Shown here one piece after another: positions 33,053 through 43,583 of a stretch of 64,000 nt of DNA. Positions within the stretch are counted from its first letter, which is position 1; each line of letters starts with the position of its first letter. Source of the stretch: Inquilinus sp. Marseille-Q2685 (lineage in GTDB: Bacteria; Pseudomonadota; Alphaproteobacteria; DSM-16000; Inquilinaceae). The stretch lies in contig NZ_CAKAKL010000008.1 of assembly GCF_916619195.1 (NCBI RefSeq), forward strand, positions 186,001-250,000, in the 5' to 3' direction. A program made the position numbers and the translations under genes. The notes below the pieces were generated by a model. That model worked only from the letters and a program-made list of their open reading frames with translations, did not search any database and was not told where the DNA came from.

Positions 33053-34045
33053 TCACCCGGCCGGATCGCGGCGGCCGAGCACGTCCCGCACCAGGGCGAC
33101 GAAGCGCCTGTCCGGCCGGTGAATCCGCGTCAAGGCGCCGAGCAGCGGCAGGAACGGAGTCGACGGGTCGAGCTCGTGCACCAGCCGCAGCAGGCGGCGG
33201 GCGGTGCCCCAACGGCCGCGGGCCGACTGCGCCATGGCGGTCCAGAAGGCGTGCTGCGCCAGCCGGCGCAGGGCCAGGCGGTGCAGGAAAGGCGCGTGCT
33301 CCAGCCCATGCCCCTCGTTCCGGAAGAACGACCGGAAGGCCTCGGCGCGCTGCTGATAATCGCGCAGGATGACGTCGGAAGACGTGACCGACATGTTGCG
33401 GCCGTGCACGCGCTTGATCCCCTGCAGCATCGGGGTGCTGGCGACGGCTCCCCGGCTCGCCAGCCGCAGCCACATCTCCATGTCGCCGGAATGCGTCAAT
33501 TCCGGACGGTAGCCGCCGACGCTCTGCTGCGCGGCCGTCCGGACGACCGCCGTCGGGGTGGCGATGGGATTGCCCGGCTCGCGGCACAGGCGGGCGGTGA
33601 AATCGATACCCGTCTCGATCCGCCACTCCGGCTGGGCCTGCGGGTCCGGCATCGGCGGCAGGGGCTGGTCCGGAAGCAGGTCGTGGGCGAAGCCGTAGAC
33701 CAGCGCGATGTCCGGATGGCGGTCCATCACCGCGATCGCACGATCGAGCGCGCCCGGCACCAGCAGATCATCGGCGCTGAGCAGCAGCAGATAGTCGGAC
33801 CGGGCCCAGGCGATGCCTTCGTTATAGGTGCGGATATGCCCGTGATTGACGGCATGCGCCAGCACCTCGATGCAGGGATGCCGTTCCGCGTAGCGCCTGG
33901 CGACCGCTACGGAATCGTCGGTCGAGGCATCGTCGATGACGAGGATGCGGAGATCCTTGGTCGCCTGGGCGAGAACGCTGTCGAGACAGTCTCCGAGAAA
34001 ATGCCCGTAATGGTAGCAAGGAATGCAAATATCGATCTTCGGCAT
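33053..34045 (-). CDS. Family-2 glycosyltransferase
   Basis: 330 residues. KIDICIPCYHYGHFLGDCLDSV opening, ILVIDDASTDDS nucleotide motif, and LLLSADDLLVPGALD, with the DD metal motif; later SGDMEMWLRLASRG on the acceptor side. ATG 34045 is chosen because the first strand begins at residue 3. It is separated from the WecA-like gene by about 250 bases, so it may be transcribed alone. It is the outer boundary of the polysaccharide locus. Confidence 0.87.
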   Translation of the reverse strand: MPKIDICIPCYHYGHFLGDCLDSVLAQATKDLRILVIDDASTDDSVAVARRYAERHPCIEVLAHAVNHGHIRTYNEGIAWARSDYLLLLSADDLLVPGALDRAIAVMDRHPDIALVYGFAHDLLPDQPLPPMPDPQAQPEWRIETGIDFTARLCREPGNPIATPTAVVRTAAQQSVGGYRPELTHSGDMEMWLRLASRGAVASTPMLQGIKRVHGRNMSVTSSDVILRDYQQRAEAFRSFFRNEGHGLEHAPFLHRLALRRLAQHAFWTAMAQSARGRWGTARRLLRLVHELDPSTPFLPLLGALTRIHRPDRRFVALVRDVLGRRDPAG

Positions 34046-34568
34046 GGAAACGCCTTTGGTTCGATGACGATATACTTGGCGGCCGACGTGCTGACGCCGG
34101 AAGAAGCCTGGATGGTGCCTGTCCAGCATAGCCAGCCTTCGGCGCGGCCCCCGACGCCTCCATTGGCAGATCCATCTCCCCCGAGCGGCGTAGCCGGCTT
34201 CCTCCGAACGGAGCCGGGCGGCGGCAGGAAGCCTGAATGGTGCCGGGCGGGGGCGCCCCCGTAGAGTGGCCGGCCTGAAGCCGATCGCACATCACGGTTG
34301 TGCACTGCGGTCCGGCTTCCGGCCGCGCCGGCGGAGCGCGGCGTTCGGGACGCCGGCGAGGAAGCGGCGGCAAGACCGGTCGATGCTGCCGGCGTCCCCC
34401 CTCCTCCCAGCTTCCTTTGCTCTGCGATTGCTCTGCGCTCTTCCTCCTACATCCATTGGAGAGGGGGGAAGCGGCCGAAGGGCTCAATCGCGGCGGACCG
34501 CTTTGGCACTGCACAATACGGGTCTCGATGAGCGTGCGGCAGGCCGGACGTCACGAAAGGATGCGGAT
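34046..34568. promoter_or_regulatory. Intergenic region upstream of the giant secreted protein
   Basis: About 520 bases between divergent genes, no convincing gene. GC-rich, not AT-rich as in other gaps here. A 17-base near-repeat (16 of 17 identical) occurs at 34103-34119 and 34228-34244. GAAAGGA at 34555-34561 is the ribosome-binding site for ATG 34569. The promoter of the secretion operon should lie here. Confidence 0.4.
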
Positions 34569-37500
34569 ATGGTTGCGCTGAACACCTCAGCCCGCGATGC
34601 CTTGGCAAGCACCCTCGCTTTGGCAGTCACGGACAGCACAGCCCCCGGATTCCAGGCCTCTCTGCCGGATGCCCCGGCGTCCGACGGGACAGCGGCCGGG
34701 CAGACGGCCGACCCGCTTCTGGCCGGGAACGCCGCCGATCCATCGGCCGCCGCGCCTGCCGTCGTCGAGGACACGGGGGCTGCGGCGGAAGAGCCGACGC
34801 GGGGGACGATCCGGCCCCTGTCCGCCGACGCTCCCGCCGCTCGCCTGCTGGATCCGGGGGCCGCGACGGCGGCGCCAGCCGCCCCTGCAACCACGATGGA
34901 ATCCGCGAACTCGGCCCTGTCGCTGCCTCTCGCGGCCCCGGTCGGCGCGGTGCTGGCCCCGATCGGATCCCTGCTCGACCGGCTGATGCCCGGGGCGCCG
35001 ACCCCGTCCGGGGAGACACCCAGCGTCCCGAGCGAGACGGAGGGCGGCGCCGCATCCATCCCCGCCGACACCGGCCCGCCGGAGCCCCCGACGCTGCTTC
35101 CCCAGACGGCGGCCACGGCGATCAATCCGATCGTCCTGGAGAACCAGAAGACCGGCAATCCGGAGAGCGAGTGGGGCATCGAGGGCAGCGGCAGCGCCAA
35201 TATCCAGGGCTTCGCCACCAGCATCAGCGTCAATCACGGCCAGACGGTCGACTTCAAGATCGCCACGGATTCGACCGACTACCGGATCGACATCTACCGC
35301 CTGGGCTATTACGGCGGCATGGGCGCCCGCAAGGTCGCGACCATCGACCGGCAGCTCACCTCCGCACAGGTGCAGCCGCACCCGCTGGTCGACTACAGCA
35401 CCGGCCTGATCGACTGCGGCAACTGGTCGGTCTCCGCCAGCTGGGACGTGCCCGCCGACGCGGTCTCCGGCGTCTATATCGCCAAGCTGGTGCGAGAGGA
35501 CGGGACCGAAGGCGCGAGCCACATCCCGTTCATCGTCCGCGATGACGAGGCCGACAGCGACATCACCTTCCAGACGTCGGACACCACCTGGCAGGCCTAC
35601 AACGCCTGGGGCGGCGCCAGCCTCTATGGCGGCAACGTGCCGACCGATCCCGCCGACCTGATCGGCTGGACGCCGCCGAACTGCAGTTGCGGCCTGACCG
35701 CGATCGGCCGCGCCACCAAGGTCAGCTACAACCGGCCGTTCATCACGACGGACAGCCCCTATTCGGCCGGGCCGCAGGACTGGATCTTCGGCGTCGAGCA
35801 TTCGGCGATCCGCTGGCTGGAGCAGAACGGCTACGACGTCAACTACATCTCCGGCGTCGACACCGACCGTGACGCGGCGCAGCTGCTGAACACCAAGATG
35901 TTCCTGTCGGTCGGGCATGATGAATACTGGTCGGGCCAGCAGCGCGCCAATGTCGAGGCGGCCCGCGACGCCGGCGTGAACCTGGCGTTCTGGAGCGGCA
36001 ACGAAGTCTATTGGAAGACCCGGTGGGAGACCAGCATCGACGGCAGCGGCACGCCCTACCGCACCCTGGTCACCTACAAGGAGACCTGGGGCGACCGCAC
36101 GGACCCGAGCAACACCGGTACCGGCACCTGGCGCGATCCCCGCTTCGCCGATCCGGGACAGGAGCCCGAGAATTCGCTGACCGGCACGATGTTCACGGTC
36201 GACGCCTATCGCCTCGACACGATCACCATCCCCTACGACTATTCCAACCTGCGGTTCTGGCGGAACACGGATGTCGCCGACCTCCAGCCCGGCCAGACCT
36301 ATTCCCTGGTCCAGAACCTGCTCGGCTACGAATGGGATTCCGACGTCGACAACGGCTTCCGCCCGGCCGGGCTGATCAACCTGTCGCTGTCGACGGTGTC
36401 GGTGGACACGTATCTGCGGGATTACGGCACCAGCGTCGGATCCGCCACCGTCGACCACAGCCTGACCATGTACCGGGCGGAGAGCGGCGCCCTGGTCTTC
36501 GGCGCCGGCACGGTCTACTGGTCCTGGGGCCTGGACGACAACCACGACAACGAAGCGACGCCGGTGGACCGGAACGTCCAGCAGGCGATGGTCAACATGT
36601 TCGCCGACATGGGCATCCAGCCCGGCACGCTGCAGGCCAGCCTGATCATGGCGACGGGCTCGACCGACCATACGGCGCCGACCGCCACCGTGCTGACGCC
36701 GGCGAACGGCACCGGCCTGGTCGAAGGCCAGCGGGTCGTCATCACCGGCACCGCCCAGGATTTCGGCGGCGGCATCGTCGCCGGCGTCGAGGTCTCCACC
36801 GACGGCGGCGTCACCTGGCGCAAGGCGTCGGGGCGGGAGAGCTGGAGCTACGCCTGGAACGCGCAGGCTGCCGGCACCTATGTCATCATGGCCCGGGCGG
36901 CGGATGACAGCGTCAATCTCGGGGCGGCGTCGACGGGCGTCTCGGTCACCGTCACCCTGCCCTCCACGGAAAGCATGTGGACCTTCGCCAACAAGCCGAC
37001 GCAGGTCCATATCCAGGATCGCAACGCCGTCGAACTCGGCATGCGCTTCAGCTCCAACGCCGCCGGCACGATCAGCGGCGTCCGCTTCTACAAGGGCTTC
37101 TACAACCAGGGGACCCACACCGGCAGCCTGTGGAGCGCGGACGGCACCCTGCTGGCCACCGCCACCTTCACCAACGAGACGCTGGAGGGCTGGCAGACCG
37201 TCACGTTCTCCAATCCGGTCTCGATCCAGCCGGGGACGACCTACATCGTCTCCTACCACAGCAACGGCTTCTATTCGGCCGATGCTGGCTATTTCGACGT
37301 CGCCCGCACCAACGGTCACCTGACCGCGCCGGTCGGGGCGGGCGTCTACGCCTATGGTACGTCGAGCCTGTTCCCGAGCAACGTCTTCCAGAACGAGAAT
37401 TTCTGGGTGGACGCCCTGTTCACGCCCGGGCCCGGCGGCGGCAATGTCGCCCCCGTCGCCAACAACGACAACGGCCTCGCCACCAACCAGGGTGTCGCGC

Positions 37501-39788
37501 TGACGGTCCAGGCCGCGACCCTGCTGGCGAACGACACCGATCCCAACGGCGATCCCTTGACCGTCACCGGTGTCGGCAACGCGGTGAACGGCACGGTCAG
37601 CTTCGACAGCCAGTCCGGCGCGATCACCTTCACCCCGACGGCTGGCTACAGCGGCCCGGCCAGCTTCACCTACACCATCTCGGACGGTCGCGGCGGCACC
37701 GCCACCGGGACGGCCAACCTCACCGTCAATCCGCCCGGCACGGGCCTCAGCCTGTGGTCGACCTCGACGACGCCGGGGACGGTCACCGTGAACGACGGGA
37801 GCCCGGTCGAGCTCGGCGTCAAGTTCGTCGCGTCGAGCAACGGCACCATCACCGGCATCCGGTTCTACAAGGGGGCACAGAACACCGGCCCCCACACCGC
37901 CAGCCTGTGGACCGCGACCGGCACGCTGCTGGCCACCGCCACCTTCACCGGCGAGACCGCAACCGGCTGGCAGACCGTCACCTTCGCCAACCCTGTCGCG
38001 ATCAGCAGCGGCACGACCTATGTCGCCTCCTACCACACCAACGGCTACTACTCGGCGGATTCCGGCTATTTCACCGCCAGCTACAGCAACGGTCCTCTGA
38101 GCGCCCCGGCCAATGCCGGCGTCTACGCCTATGGCGGGTCCAGCCTGTTCCCGACCAACAGCTGGAACGCCTCCAACTACTGGGTCGATGTCCTCTACAA
38201 CCAGTCGGGCGGCGCCTCCAACCAGCCGCCGACGGCGGTGGCGGATGACGGCTTCAGCACGGCCCAGAACGCGCCTTTGGCGATCGCGGCCGGGGATCTG
38301 CTGGCCAACGACACCGATCCGAACGGCGACGCGCTGACGGTGACCGGCGTCAGCAACCCGGTCAATGGCGCGGTCAGCCTGAACAGCCAGACCAACACCA
38401 TCACCTTCACCCCGACTGCCGGCTTCACCGGAACGGCCAGCTTCACCTACACCATCTCGGACGGCCGCGGCGGCACCGCTTCGGCCACGGTCGACGTGAC
38501 CGTCCGGCAGGCCGGCGACGGGGTCAGCCTGTTCCTGCCGACCGACACGCCGGCGACGGTGACCGAAGAGGATCCGAATTCGGTCGAGCTCGGCATGAAG
38601 TTCTCGGCCTCCGCCGGCGGCACCATCACCGGCATCCGGTTCTACAAGGGGCCGCAGAACACCGGCCCCCACACGGCCAGCCTGTGGACCGCGAGCGGCA
38701 CCCTGCTGGCCACTGCCACATTCACCGGCGAGACCGCCACCGGCTGGCAGACCGTCACCTTCGCCAACCCGGTCGCGATCAGCGCCGGCACCACCTACGT
38801 CGCCTCCTACCACACCAACGGCTACTATTCGGCCACCAGCGGGTACTTCACGACCTCCCGCTCGAACGGTCCCCTGACCGCTCCGGTCGATGCCGGCGTC
38901 TACGCCTATAGCGGATCCAGCATGTTCCCGACCAACAGCTGGAACGCCACGAACTATTGGGTCGATGTCGTCTACAACCAGTCCGGCACCGGGACGAACC
39001 AACCGCCGACGGCGGTGGCGGACAGCGGCCTCTCCACCAACCGGGACGCCGCACTGTCGATCCCGACCTCGACTCTGCTGGCCAACGACACCGATCCGAA
39101 CGGCGACGCGCTGACGGTGACCGGCGTCAGCAACCCGGTCAACGGCACGGTGAGCCTGAACAGCCAGACCAACACCGTCACCTTCACCCCGACCGCCGGC
39201 TTCACCGGGACGGCGAGCTTCACCTATGCCATTTCCGACGGCCGCGGCGGCACCGCTTCGGCGACCGCCTCGCTGACGGTGGCGCCGCCCCCGGCCGGAA
39301 GCAGCCTGTTCTCGGCCTCGGACACGCCGGCCATCGCCAGCGTCAACGATCCATCGCCGGTCGAGCTGGGCATGAAGTTCCAGGCCGATGTCGCCGGCAC
39401 GATCACCGCCCTGCGCTACTACAAGAGCGCCCAGGACACCGGCACCCATCAGGGCCATCTCTGGACCGCCACCGGTCAGCTGCTCGCCACGGTCACCTTC
39501 ACCAACGAGACCGCCAGCGGCTGGCAGACGGCGGTCCTCGCCCAGCCGGTCGCGATCGACGCGAACACGACCTACATCACCTCCTACCACAGCAATGGCT
39601 ACTACGCGGCCACGCCGAACTATTTCGCGGACGACGTCGTCAACGGCCATTTGCGCGCCCTCGCCGATGCCACAGGCGGCGGCAACGGCGTCTTCGCCTA
39701 TGGCGCCAGCGGCAGCTTCCCGACCGGCAGCTTCAACCGCACCAACTACTCGGCCGATGTCGTCTTCAACCCGCAACTGGCCGCCTGA
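34569..39788 (+). CDS. Giant modular secreted protein: dimethylformamidase-like domain, Ig-like domain, four DUF4082-like and three cadherin-like repeats
   Basis: 1739 residues, no Sec or Tat signal. Residues about 1-180 are Ala/Pro/Thr-rich and probably disordered. About 186-690 resembles the beta subunit of N,N-dimethylformamidase ([29 protein letters not shown]). About 696-797 is an Ig-like fold ([15 protein letters not shown]). Then four DUF4082-like domains (each VELGMKF, G-x-RFYKG, SYHSNG/SYHTNG) at about 800-953, 1058-1213, 1317-1473 and 1577-1739, alternating with three tandem-95/cadherin-like domains ([22 protein letters not shown]). No RTX nonapeptides. The HlyB- and HlyD-type exporter genes follow, so type I secretion is the natural inference. 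Likely a cell-surface or matrix protein. Confidence 0.85.
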   Translation: MVALNTSARDALASTLALAVTDSTAPGFQASLPDAPASDGTAAGQTADPLLAGNAADPSAAAPAVVEDTGAAAEEPTRGTIRPLSADAPAARLLDPGAATAAPAAPATTMESANSALSLPLAAPVGAVLAPIGSLLDRLMPGAPTPSGETPSVPSETEGGAASIPADTGPPEPPTLLPQTAATAINPIVLENQKTGNPESEWGIEGSGSANIQGFATSISVNHGQTVDFKIATDSTDYRIDIYRLGYYGGMGARKVATIDRQLTSAQVQPHPLVDYSTGLIDCGNWSVSASWDVPADAVSGVYIAKLVREDGTEGASHIPFIVRDDEADSDITFQTSDTTWQAYNAWGGASLYGGNVPTDPADLIGWTPPNCSCGLTAIGRATKVSYNRPFITTDSPYSAGPQDWIFGVEHSAIRWLEQNGYDVNYISGVDTDRDAAQLLNTKMFLSVGHDEYWSGQQRANVEAARDAGVNLAFWSGNEVYWKTRWETSIDGSGTPYRTLVTYKETWGDRTDPSNTGTGTWRDPRFADPGQEPENSLTGTMFTVDAYRLDTITIPYDYSNLRFWRNTDVADLQPGQTYSLVQNLLGYEWDSDVDNGFRPAGLINLSLSTVSVDTYLRDYGTSVGSATVDHSLTMYRAESGALVFGAGTVYWSWGLDDNHDNEATPVDRNVQQAMVNMFADMGIQPGTLQASLIMATGSTDHTAPTATVLTPANGTGLVEGQRVVITGTAQDFGGGIVAGVEVSTDGGVTWRKASGRESWSYAWNAQAAGTYVIMARAADDSVNLGAASTGVSVTVTLPSTESMWTFANKPTQVHIQDRNAVELGMRFSSNAAGTISGVRFYKGFYNQGTHTGSLWSADGTLLATATFTNETLEGWQTVTFSNPVSIQPGTTYIVSYHSNGFYSADAGYFDVARTNGHLTAPVGAGVYAYGTSSLFPSNVFQNENFWVDALFTPGPGGGNVAPVANNDNGLATNQGVALTVQAATLLANDTDPNGDPLTVTGVGNAVNGTVSFDSQSGAITFTPTAGYSGPASFTYTISDGRGGTATGTANLTVNPPGTGLSLWSTSTTPGTVTVNDGSPVELGVKFVASSNGTITGIRFYKGAQNTGPHTASLWTATGTLLATATFTGETATGWQTVTFANPVAISSGTTYVASYHTNGYYSADSGYFTASYSNGPLSAPANAGVYAYGGSSLFPTNSWNASNYWVDVLYNQSGGASNQPPTAVADDGFSTAQNAPLAIAAGDLLANDTDPNGDALTVTGVSNPVNGAVSLNSQTNTITFTPTAGFTGTASFTYTISDGRGGTASATVDVTVRQAGDGVSLFLPTDTPATVTEEDPNSVELGMKFSASAGGTITGIRFYKGPQNTGPHTASLWTASGTLLATATFTGETATGWQTVTFANPVAISAGTTYVASYHTNGYYSATSGYFTTSRSNGPLTAPVDAGVYAYSGSSMFPTNSWNATNYWVDVVYNQSGTGTNQPPTAVADSGLSTNRDAALSIPTSTLLANDTDPNGDALTVTGVSNPVNGTVSLNSQTNTVTFTPTAGFTGTASFTYAISDGRGGTASATASLTVAPPPAGSSLFSASDTPAIASVNDPSPVELGMKFQADVAGTITALRYYKSAQDTGTHQGHLWTATGQLLATVTFTNETASGWQTAVLAQPVAIDANTTYITSYHSNGYYAATPNYFADDVVNGHLRALADATGGGNGVFAYGASGSFPTGSFNRTNYSADVVFNPQLAA
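37743..39297 (+). repeat. Tandem 777-bp coding repeat (DUF4082 plus cadherin-like module)
   Basis: Two successive units, about 37743-38519 and 38520-39297, are in register with a period of 777 bases (259 codons). For example, the GGCACCATCACC segment at 37842 recurs at 38619, and the CTGGCCAACGACACC segment at 38301 recurs at 39078. Nucleotide identity is high including silent sites, indicating recent duplication or gene conversion. Flanking units (from about 36970, and the final domain after 39300) are more diverged. Such arrays change copy number by recombination. Confidence 0.85.
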
Positions 39789-39798
39789 GGGGCGCGGC

Positions 39799-41013
39799 AT
39801 GACCTCTCCGCCGCGCCTTCCCGTCACGGTCCTCTCCGGCTTTCTCGGGGCCGGCAAGACGACGCTGCTGAACCATATCCTGCGCAACCGCGAAGGCCGC
39901 CGGGTCGCCGTCATCGTCAATGACATGAGCGAGGTCAACATCGACGCCGACCTGGTCCGCGACGGCGGCGCCGATCTCAGCCGCACCAGCGAGTCCCTGG
40001 TCGAGATGACCAATGGCTGCATCTGCTGCACCCTGCGCGACGACCTGCTGCACGAGGTCCGCCGCCTGGCCGCCGAGCAGCGGTTCGACTATCTGCTGGT
40101 GGAGAGCACCGGCATCTCCGAGCCCCTGCCGGTGGCGGCCTCGTTCTCCTTCCGCGATGCCGGCGGCGCCTCGCTCGGCGATGTCGCCCGGCTCGACACC
40201 ATGGTCACGGTGGTCGATGCGATCGGTCTGCTGCGGGACTATGCCGGCCGCGACCTGCTGCGCGACCGCGGCCAGGCCGCCCATGACGGCGACGCGCGCA
40301 CGCTGGCCGACCTGCTGGTCGAACAGATCGAATTCGCGGATGTGGTCGTCCTCAACAAGGCCTTCGACGTGTCCGCCGTGGAGCTGGTCCAGATCCGCCG
40401 CATCCTCCGCGCCCTCAACGCCGATGCCCAGGTGGTGGAGGCGGAGTACGGCCGGGTTCCGCTGGACGCGATCCTCGACACCGGCCTGTTCGTGGAAGGG
40501 AAGGCCGCGACCCATCCCCTTTGGCACCGGGAGCTGTTCGGGCCAGGCGGACACACGCCGGAGACGGAGCTCTACGGGATATCGAGCTTCGTCTATCGGG
40601 CCCGTCGCCCGTTCGACCCGGAGCGGCTGGAGGAGTTCCTGGGGCGCAGCTGGCCGGGACTGATCCGGGCCAAGGGCTTCTTCTGGCTCGCGACCCGGCC
40701 GGACTGGATCGGCCAGCTGTCGATCGCCGGCAGCCAGCGCCGTGTCGACGGCAAAGGACTGTGGTGGGCGGCCGTCCCGCCGCAGCACTGGCCGCGCCAC
40801 CCGGACTGGCAAAGCCGGATCGAGCAGCACTGGAGCCTGATCTGGGGCGACCGGCGGCAGGAGCTGGTGTTCATCGGCTGCGGGCATGACGAGGACGCCA
40901 TCCGCCAGGCATTGGACGCCTGCCTCGTTGGCTCCCCGCTCCGTTACGACCGCGCCGCCTATCGCGGGCTGCAGGACCCTTTCCCCGACTGGCAGATCGG
41001 CCACGCCGCCTGA
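39799..41013 (+). CDS. CobW/G3E-family GTPase (metal chaperone type)
   Basis: 404 residues. Walker [10 protein letters not shown] at 14-22, CxCC metal site (NGCICC) at 73-76, [12 protein letters not shown] switch region, and a CobW C-terminal domain ([15 protein letters not shown], then ELVFIGCG). Members such as ZigA deliver zinc or other metals to client enzymes, especially under metal limitation. The usual NKxD guanine motif reads NKAFD, a small departure. It starts 10 bases after the giant gene and precedes the exporter genes, an unusual place; it may load a metal into the neighbouring amidase-like domain or a regulator. No Zur site was recognised. Confidence 0.88.
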   Translation: MTSPPRLPVTVLSGFLGAGKTTLLNHILRNREGRRVAVIVNDMSEVNIDADLVRDGGADLSRTSESLVEMTNGCICCTLRDDLLHEVRRLAAEQRFDYLLVESTGISEPLPVAASFSFRDAGGASLGDVARLDTMVTVVDAIGLLRDYAGRDLLRDRGQAAHDGDARTLADLLVEQIEFADVVVLNKAFDVSAVELVQIRRILRALNADAQVVEAEYGRVPLDAILDTGLFVEGKAATHPLWHRELFGPGGHTPETELYGISSFVYRARRPFDPERLEEFLGRSWPGLIRAKGFFWLATRPDWIGQLSIAGSQRRVDGKGLWWAAVPPQHWPRHPDWQSRIEQHWSLIWGDRRQELVFIGCGHDEDAIRQALDACLVGSPLRYDRAAYRGLQDPFPDWQIGHAA

Positions 41014-41058
41014 CGTTCCGTCGATTTTCAGATCACCATTCGCAACGAGGACATGCAT

Positions 41059-41388
41059 ATGCAGACCGAAATCTACGCAGACGGCATCGGCGAAATCACG
41101 GTCACGGGGTCCGTCCTGCGTATCGACCTGGTCAGCCTGTCGGCGACCGAGCGCGATGCCGCCGGCGCCCCCAGGGCGGCGTTCCGGCAGCGGATCATCA
41201 TGCCGCTCGACGGCTTCGCCAACGCCTCGGACCTGATCCAGAAGGTGATGCAAGGGCTGATCGAGGCCGGCGCCATCCAGCGCCGGGCGCCGGAGGCCGC
41301 GGCGCCGGCCGTCGTCGCCGATCGGGCTCCGGTCCCTCCCTCCCCGAACGGCGCTCTCCACCGCAACACGTCGCCGAACTTCGCCTGA
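41059..41388 (+). CDS. Small protein of unknown function in the type I secretion operon
   Basis: 109 residues from ATG 41059 (ACGAGG 8 bases upstream; ATG 41053 is an alternative). The first about 75 residues look like a compact alpha/beta domain (EIYADGIGEITVTGSVLRID, then RIIMPLDGFANASDLIQKV). The rest is Ala/Pro-rich and disordered. No signal peptide. Its stop overlaps the ABC exporter ATG by one base, so translation is coupled. Possible roles are an exporter accessory or a secretion chaperone; this is inferred only from position. Confidence 0.7.
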   Translation: MQTEIYADGIGEITVTGSVLRIDLVSLSATERDAAGAPRAAFRQRIIMPLDGFANASDLIQKVMQGLIEAGAIQRRAPEAAAPAVVADRAPVPPSPNGALHRNTSPNFA

Positions 41389-43583
41389 TGCTTGCCGCGC
41401 CGGACGCCGCGGCCGGAGAAGGCGCACCGGCCGCGGCCGCCGGGGGACGCGACACCGGGCTGTACTGCCTGGCCGTCGTCCTGCGCCACCATGGCTTCGA
41501 CATCTCGGTCGACAGCCTGACCCACCGCTATGCCCTGGGCGCCGAGGCGGTCTCGGCGGCCCTGCTCCTCCGCATGGCGCGGGAATCGGGCCTGCGGGCG
41601 CGCCGGCTGCAGCTCGACTGGGCCGGGCTGGCGCGGCTGGATGAGGCCTTCCCGGCGCTGGCGTTGCTGAACAACGGCAATTGGGTGCTGATCGCCGGCG
41701 TGGTCGCCGACGCCGAGGGACAGGGCGCCGTCCGGCTGCTCGACCCGCTGGCCGAGCGGCCCGAGGCGCTTGTGGTTCCCGAGGAGGCGTTCCGCGGCCG
41801 CTGGTCCGGCGAGATGGTCCTGCTGAAGCGCAGCTACCGCATCGCCGATCCCGACCAGCCCTTCGGTTTCCGCTGGTTCGTCCCCGAATTGCTGCGCCAA
41901 CGCCGGCTGTTCGCCGACGTCGCCGTCGCGGCGCTGTTCCTGTACGGTCTGGGGCTGGCGACGCCGATCTTCTTCCAGCTGATCATCGACAAGGTGCTGG
42001 TCCACAACAGCTACATGACGCTGTACGTGCTGTCGGGCGGCATCGTCGTGGCCCTGCTGTTCGACGCCGTCTTCACCTTCCTGCGGCGCTATCTCCTGCT
42101 CTATGCCACCAACCGGATCGACATCCGGCTGGCGACCCGGACCTTCGCGCATCTCCTGAGCCTGCCGATCGCCTTCTTCGAGCAGGCGTCGGCGGGCATC
42201 CTGGTCAAGCACATGCAGCAGGCTCAGCGGATCCGGGAGTTCCTCACCGGCCGCCTGTTTCTCACGCTGCTCGACGGCCTGTCGCTGATCGTCTTCCTGC
42301 CCGTGCTGCTGATGTACAGCCCCTGGCTGACCCTGGTCGTGCTGTCCTTCGCACTGCTGGTGGCGCTGGTGATCCTGCTGCTGATCGGTCCCTTCCGCAG
42401 CCGGCTGCGCGCCCTGTACGAGGCCGAAGGCCAGCGCCAAGCCCTGCTGGTCGAGACCGTGCACGGCATGCGGACGGTGAAGTCGCTATCGATGGAGCCG
42501 ATGCAGCGCCGGGTCTGGGACGACCGTTCGGCCCAAAGCGTCGCGATGCGCTTCGACGTCGAGAAGATCTCGACCACGGCCCAGTCCGTGACCGGGCTGG
42601 TCGAGAAGCTGATGAGCGTCGCGGTGATCGGGCTCGGCGCCGTCGCGGTGTTCGACGGGACGATGACGATCGGCGCCCTGATCGCCTTCAACATGCTGGC
42701 CGGCCGGGTCTCCGGCCCGCTCGTCCAGATCGTGACGATGGTGCATGAGTACCAGGAGGTGGCGCTGTCCGTCCGGATGCTGGGCGAGGTGATGAACCGA
42801 CGGCCGGAGCGGCACGGCCGGACCGACGGCCTGCGTCCGGCGATCAAGGGGCGTGTCGAATTCGAGAACGTGTCCTTCCGCTATTCCGCAGATGCCAACC
42901 CGGCGCTCGACAACATCTCCTTCACGGTTCCGGAGGGCAGCGTCTTCGGGGTGGTGGGGCGAAGCGGCTCCGGCAAGACCACGGTGACCCGGCTGATCCA
43001 GGGTCTCTACCCGGTGCAGCAGGGCGTGGTGCGCATCGACGGCGTCGACATGCGCGAGTTCGACCTGGTCCATCTGCGCAAGGCGATCGGCGTCGTGCTG
43101 CAGGAGAATTTCCTGTTCCGCGGCACGGTGCGCGAGAACATCGCCGCCGCCCGGCCGGGCGCCAGCTTCGAGGAGATCGTCGAGGCGGCCCGGATGGCCG
43201 GGGCCGAGGAGTTCATCGAGCGCATGCCGCGCGGCTTCGACTCGATGCTGGAGGAGAGCGCCGAGAACCTGTCCGGCGGGCAGCGTCAGCGCCTGGCCAT
43301 CGCCCGCGCCCTTGTGACCAATCCCCGGCTCCTGATCTTCGACGAGGCGACCAGCGCCCTCGATCCCGAAAGCGAGGCCATCATCCGGCAGAATCTGCGG
43401 CGCATCGCGGAGGGGCGTACGGTCATCATCGTCTCCCATCGCCTGTCCACCCTGATGGACGCCAATGCCATCCTGGTGATCGACCGGGGCCGGATCGCCG
43501 ACATCGGACGGCACGACCAGCTGCTGTCGCGCTGCACGACCTACCGGCACCTCTGGACCCAGCAGACAAGGCAAAGCGCATGA
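41388..43583 (+). CDS. Type I secretion ABC transporter, HlyB type with degenerate C39 domain
   Basis: 731 residues. The N-terminal about 130 residues are a C39-peptidase-like domain in which the catalytic Cys position is Thr (DTGLYCLAVVLRHHGF), so it binds but does not cleave the substrate, as in HlyB. Six membrane helices lie at about 175-470. The ATPase domain has Walker A GRSGSGKTT at about 524, LSGGQRQR signature, LLIFDEATSALD Walker B and the H-loop SHRLS. It exports unfolded protein with an uncleaved C-terminal signal, which suits the giant protein encoded upstream. It overlaps the adaptor gene by ATGA. Confidence 0.93.
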   Translation: MLAAPDAAAGEGAPAAAAGGRDTGLYCLAVVLRHHGFDISVDSLTHRYALGAEAVSAALLLRMARESGLRARRLQLDWAGLARLDEAFPALALLNNGNWVLIAGVVADAEGQGAVRLLDPLAERPEALVVPEEAFRGRWSGEMVLLKRSYRIADPDQPFGFRWFVPELLRQRRLFADVAVAALFLYGLGLATPIFFQLIIDKVLVHNSYMTLYVLSGGIVVALLFDAVFTFLRRYLLLYATNRIDIRLATRTFAHLLSLPIAFFEQASAGILVKHMQQAQRIREFLTGRLFLTLLDGLSLIVFLPVLLMYSPWLTLVVLSFALLVALVILLLIGPFRSRLRALYEAEGQRQALLVETVHGMRTVKSLSMEPMQRRVWDDRSAQSVAMRFDVEKISTTAQSVTGLVEKLMSVAVIGLGAVAVFDGTMTIGALIAFNMLAGRVSGPLVQIVTMVHEYQEVALSVRMLGEVMNRRPERHGRTDGLRPAIKGRVEFENVSFRYSADANPALDNISFTVPEGSVFGVVGRSGSGKTTVTRLIQGLYPVQQGVVRIDGVDMREFDLVHLRKAIGVVLQENFLFRGTVRENIAAARPGASFEEIVEAARMAGAEEFIERMPRGFDSMLEESAENLSGGQRQRLAIARALVTNPRLLIFDEATSALDPESEAIIRQNLRRIAEGRTVIIVSHRLSTLMDANAILVIDRGRIADIGRHDQLLSRCTTYRHLWTQQTRQSA

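Noticed and set aside
34103-34244. 17-base near-direct repeat (34103-34119 and 34228-34244)
   Set aside because: Single pair, one mismatch, no flanking duplication or mobile-element genes; too weak for an attachment site or insertion scar.
34569-39788. Possible RTX (GGxGxDxUx) repeats in the secreted protein
   Set aside because: Gly/Asp-rich stretches are the NDTDPNGD turns of cadherin-like repeats; no nonapeptide array is present.
36970-39788. Tandem repeats considered as a CRISPR or satellite array
   Set aside because: Period is 777 bases, in frame and protein-coding; it is a domain duplication.
34587-40031. Very long open frame on the minus strand opposite the giant secreted protein
   Set aside because: Antisense artefact of GC-rich codon use; translation is low-complexity Arg/Gly/Asp-rich, and the plus strand has clear domains, a ribosome-binding site and an operon context.
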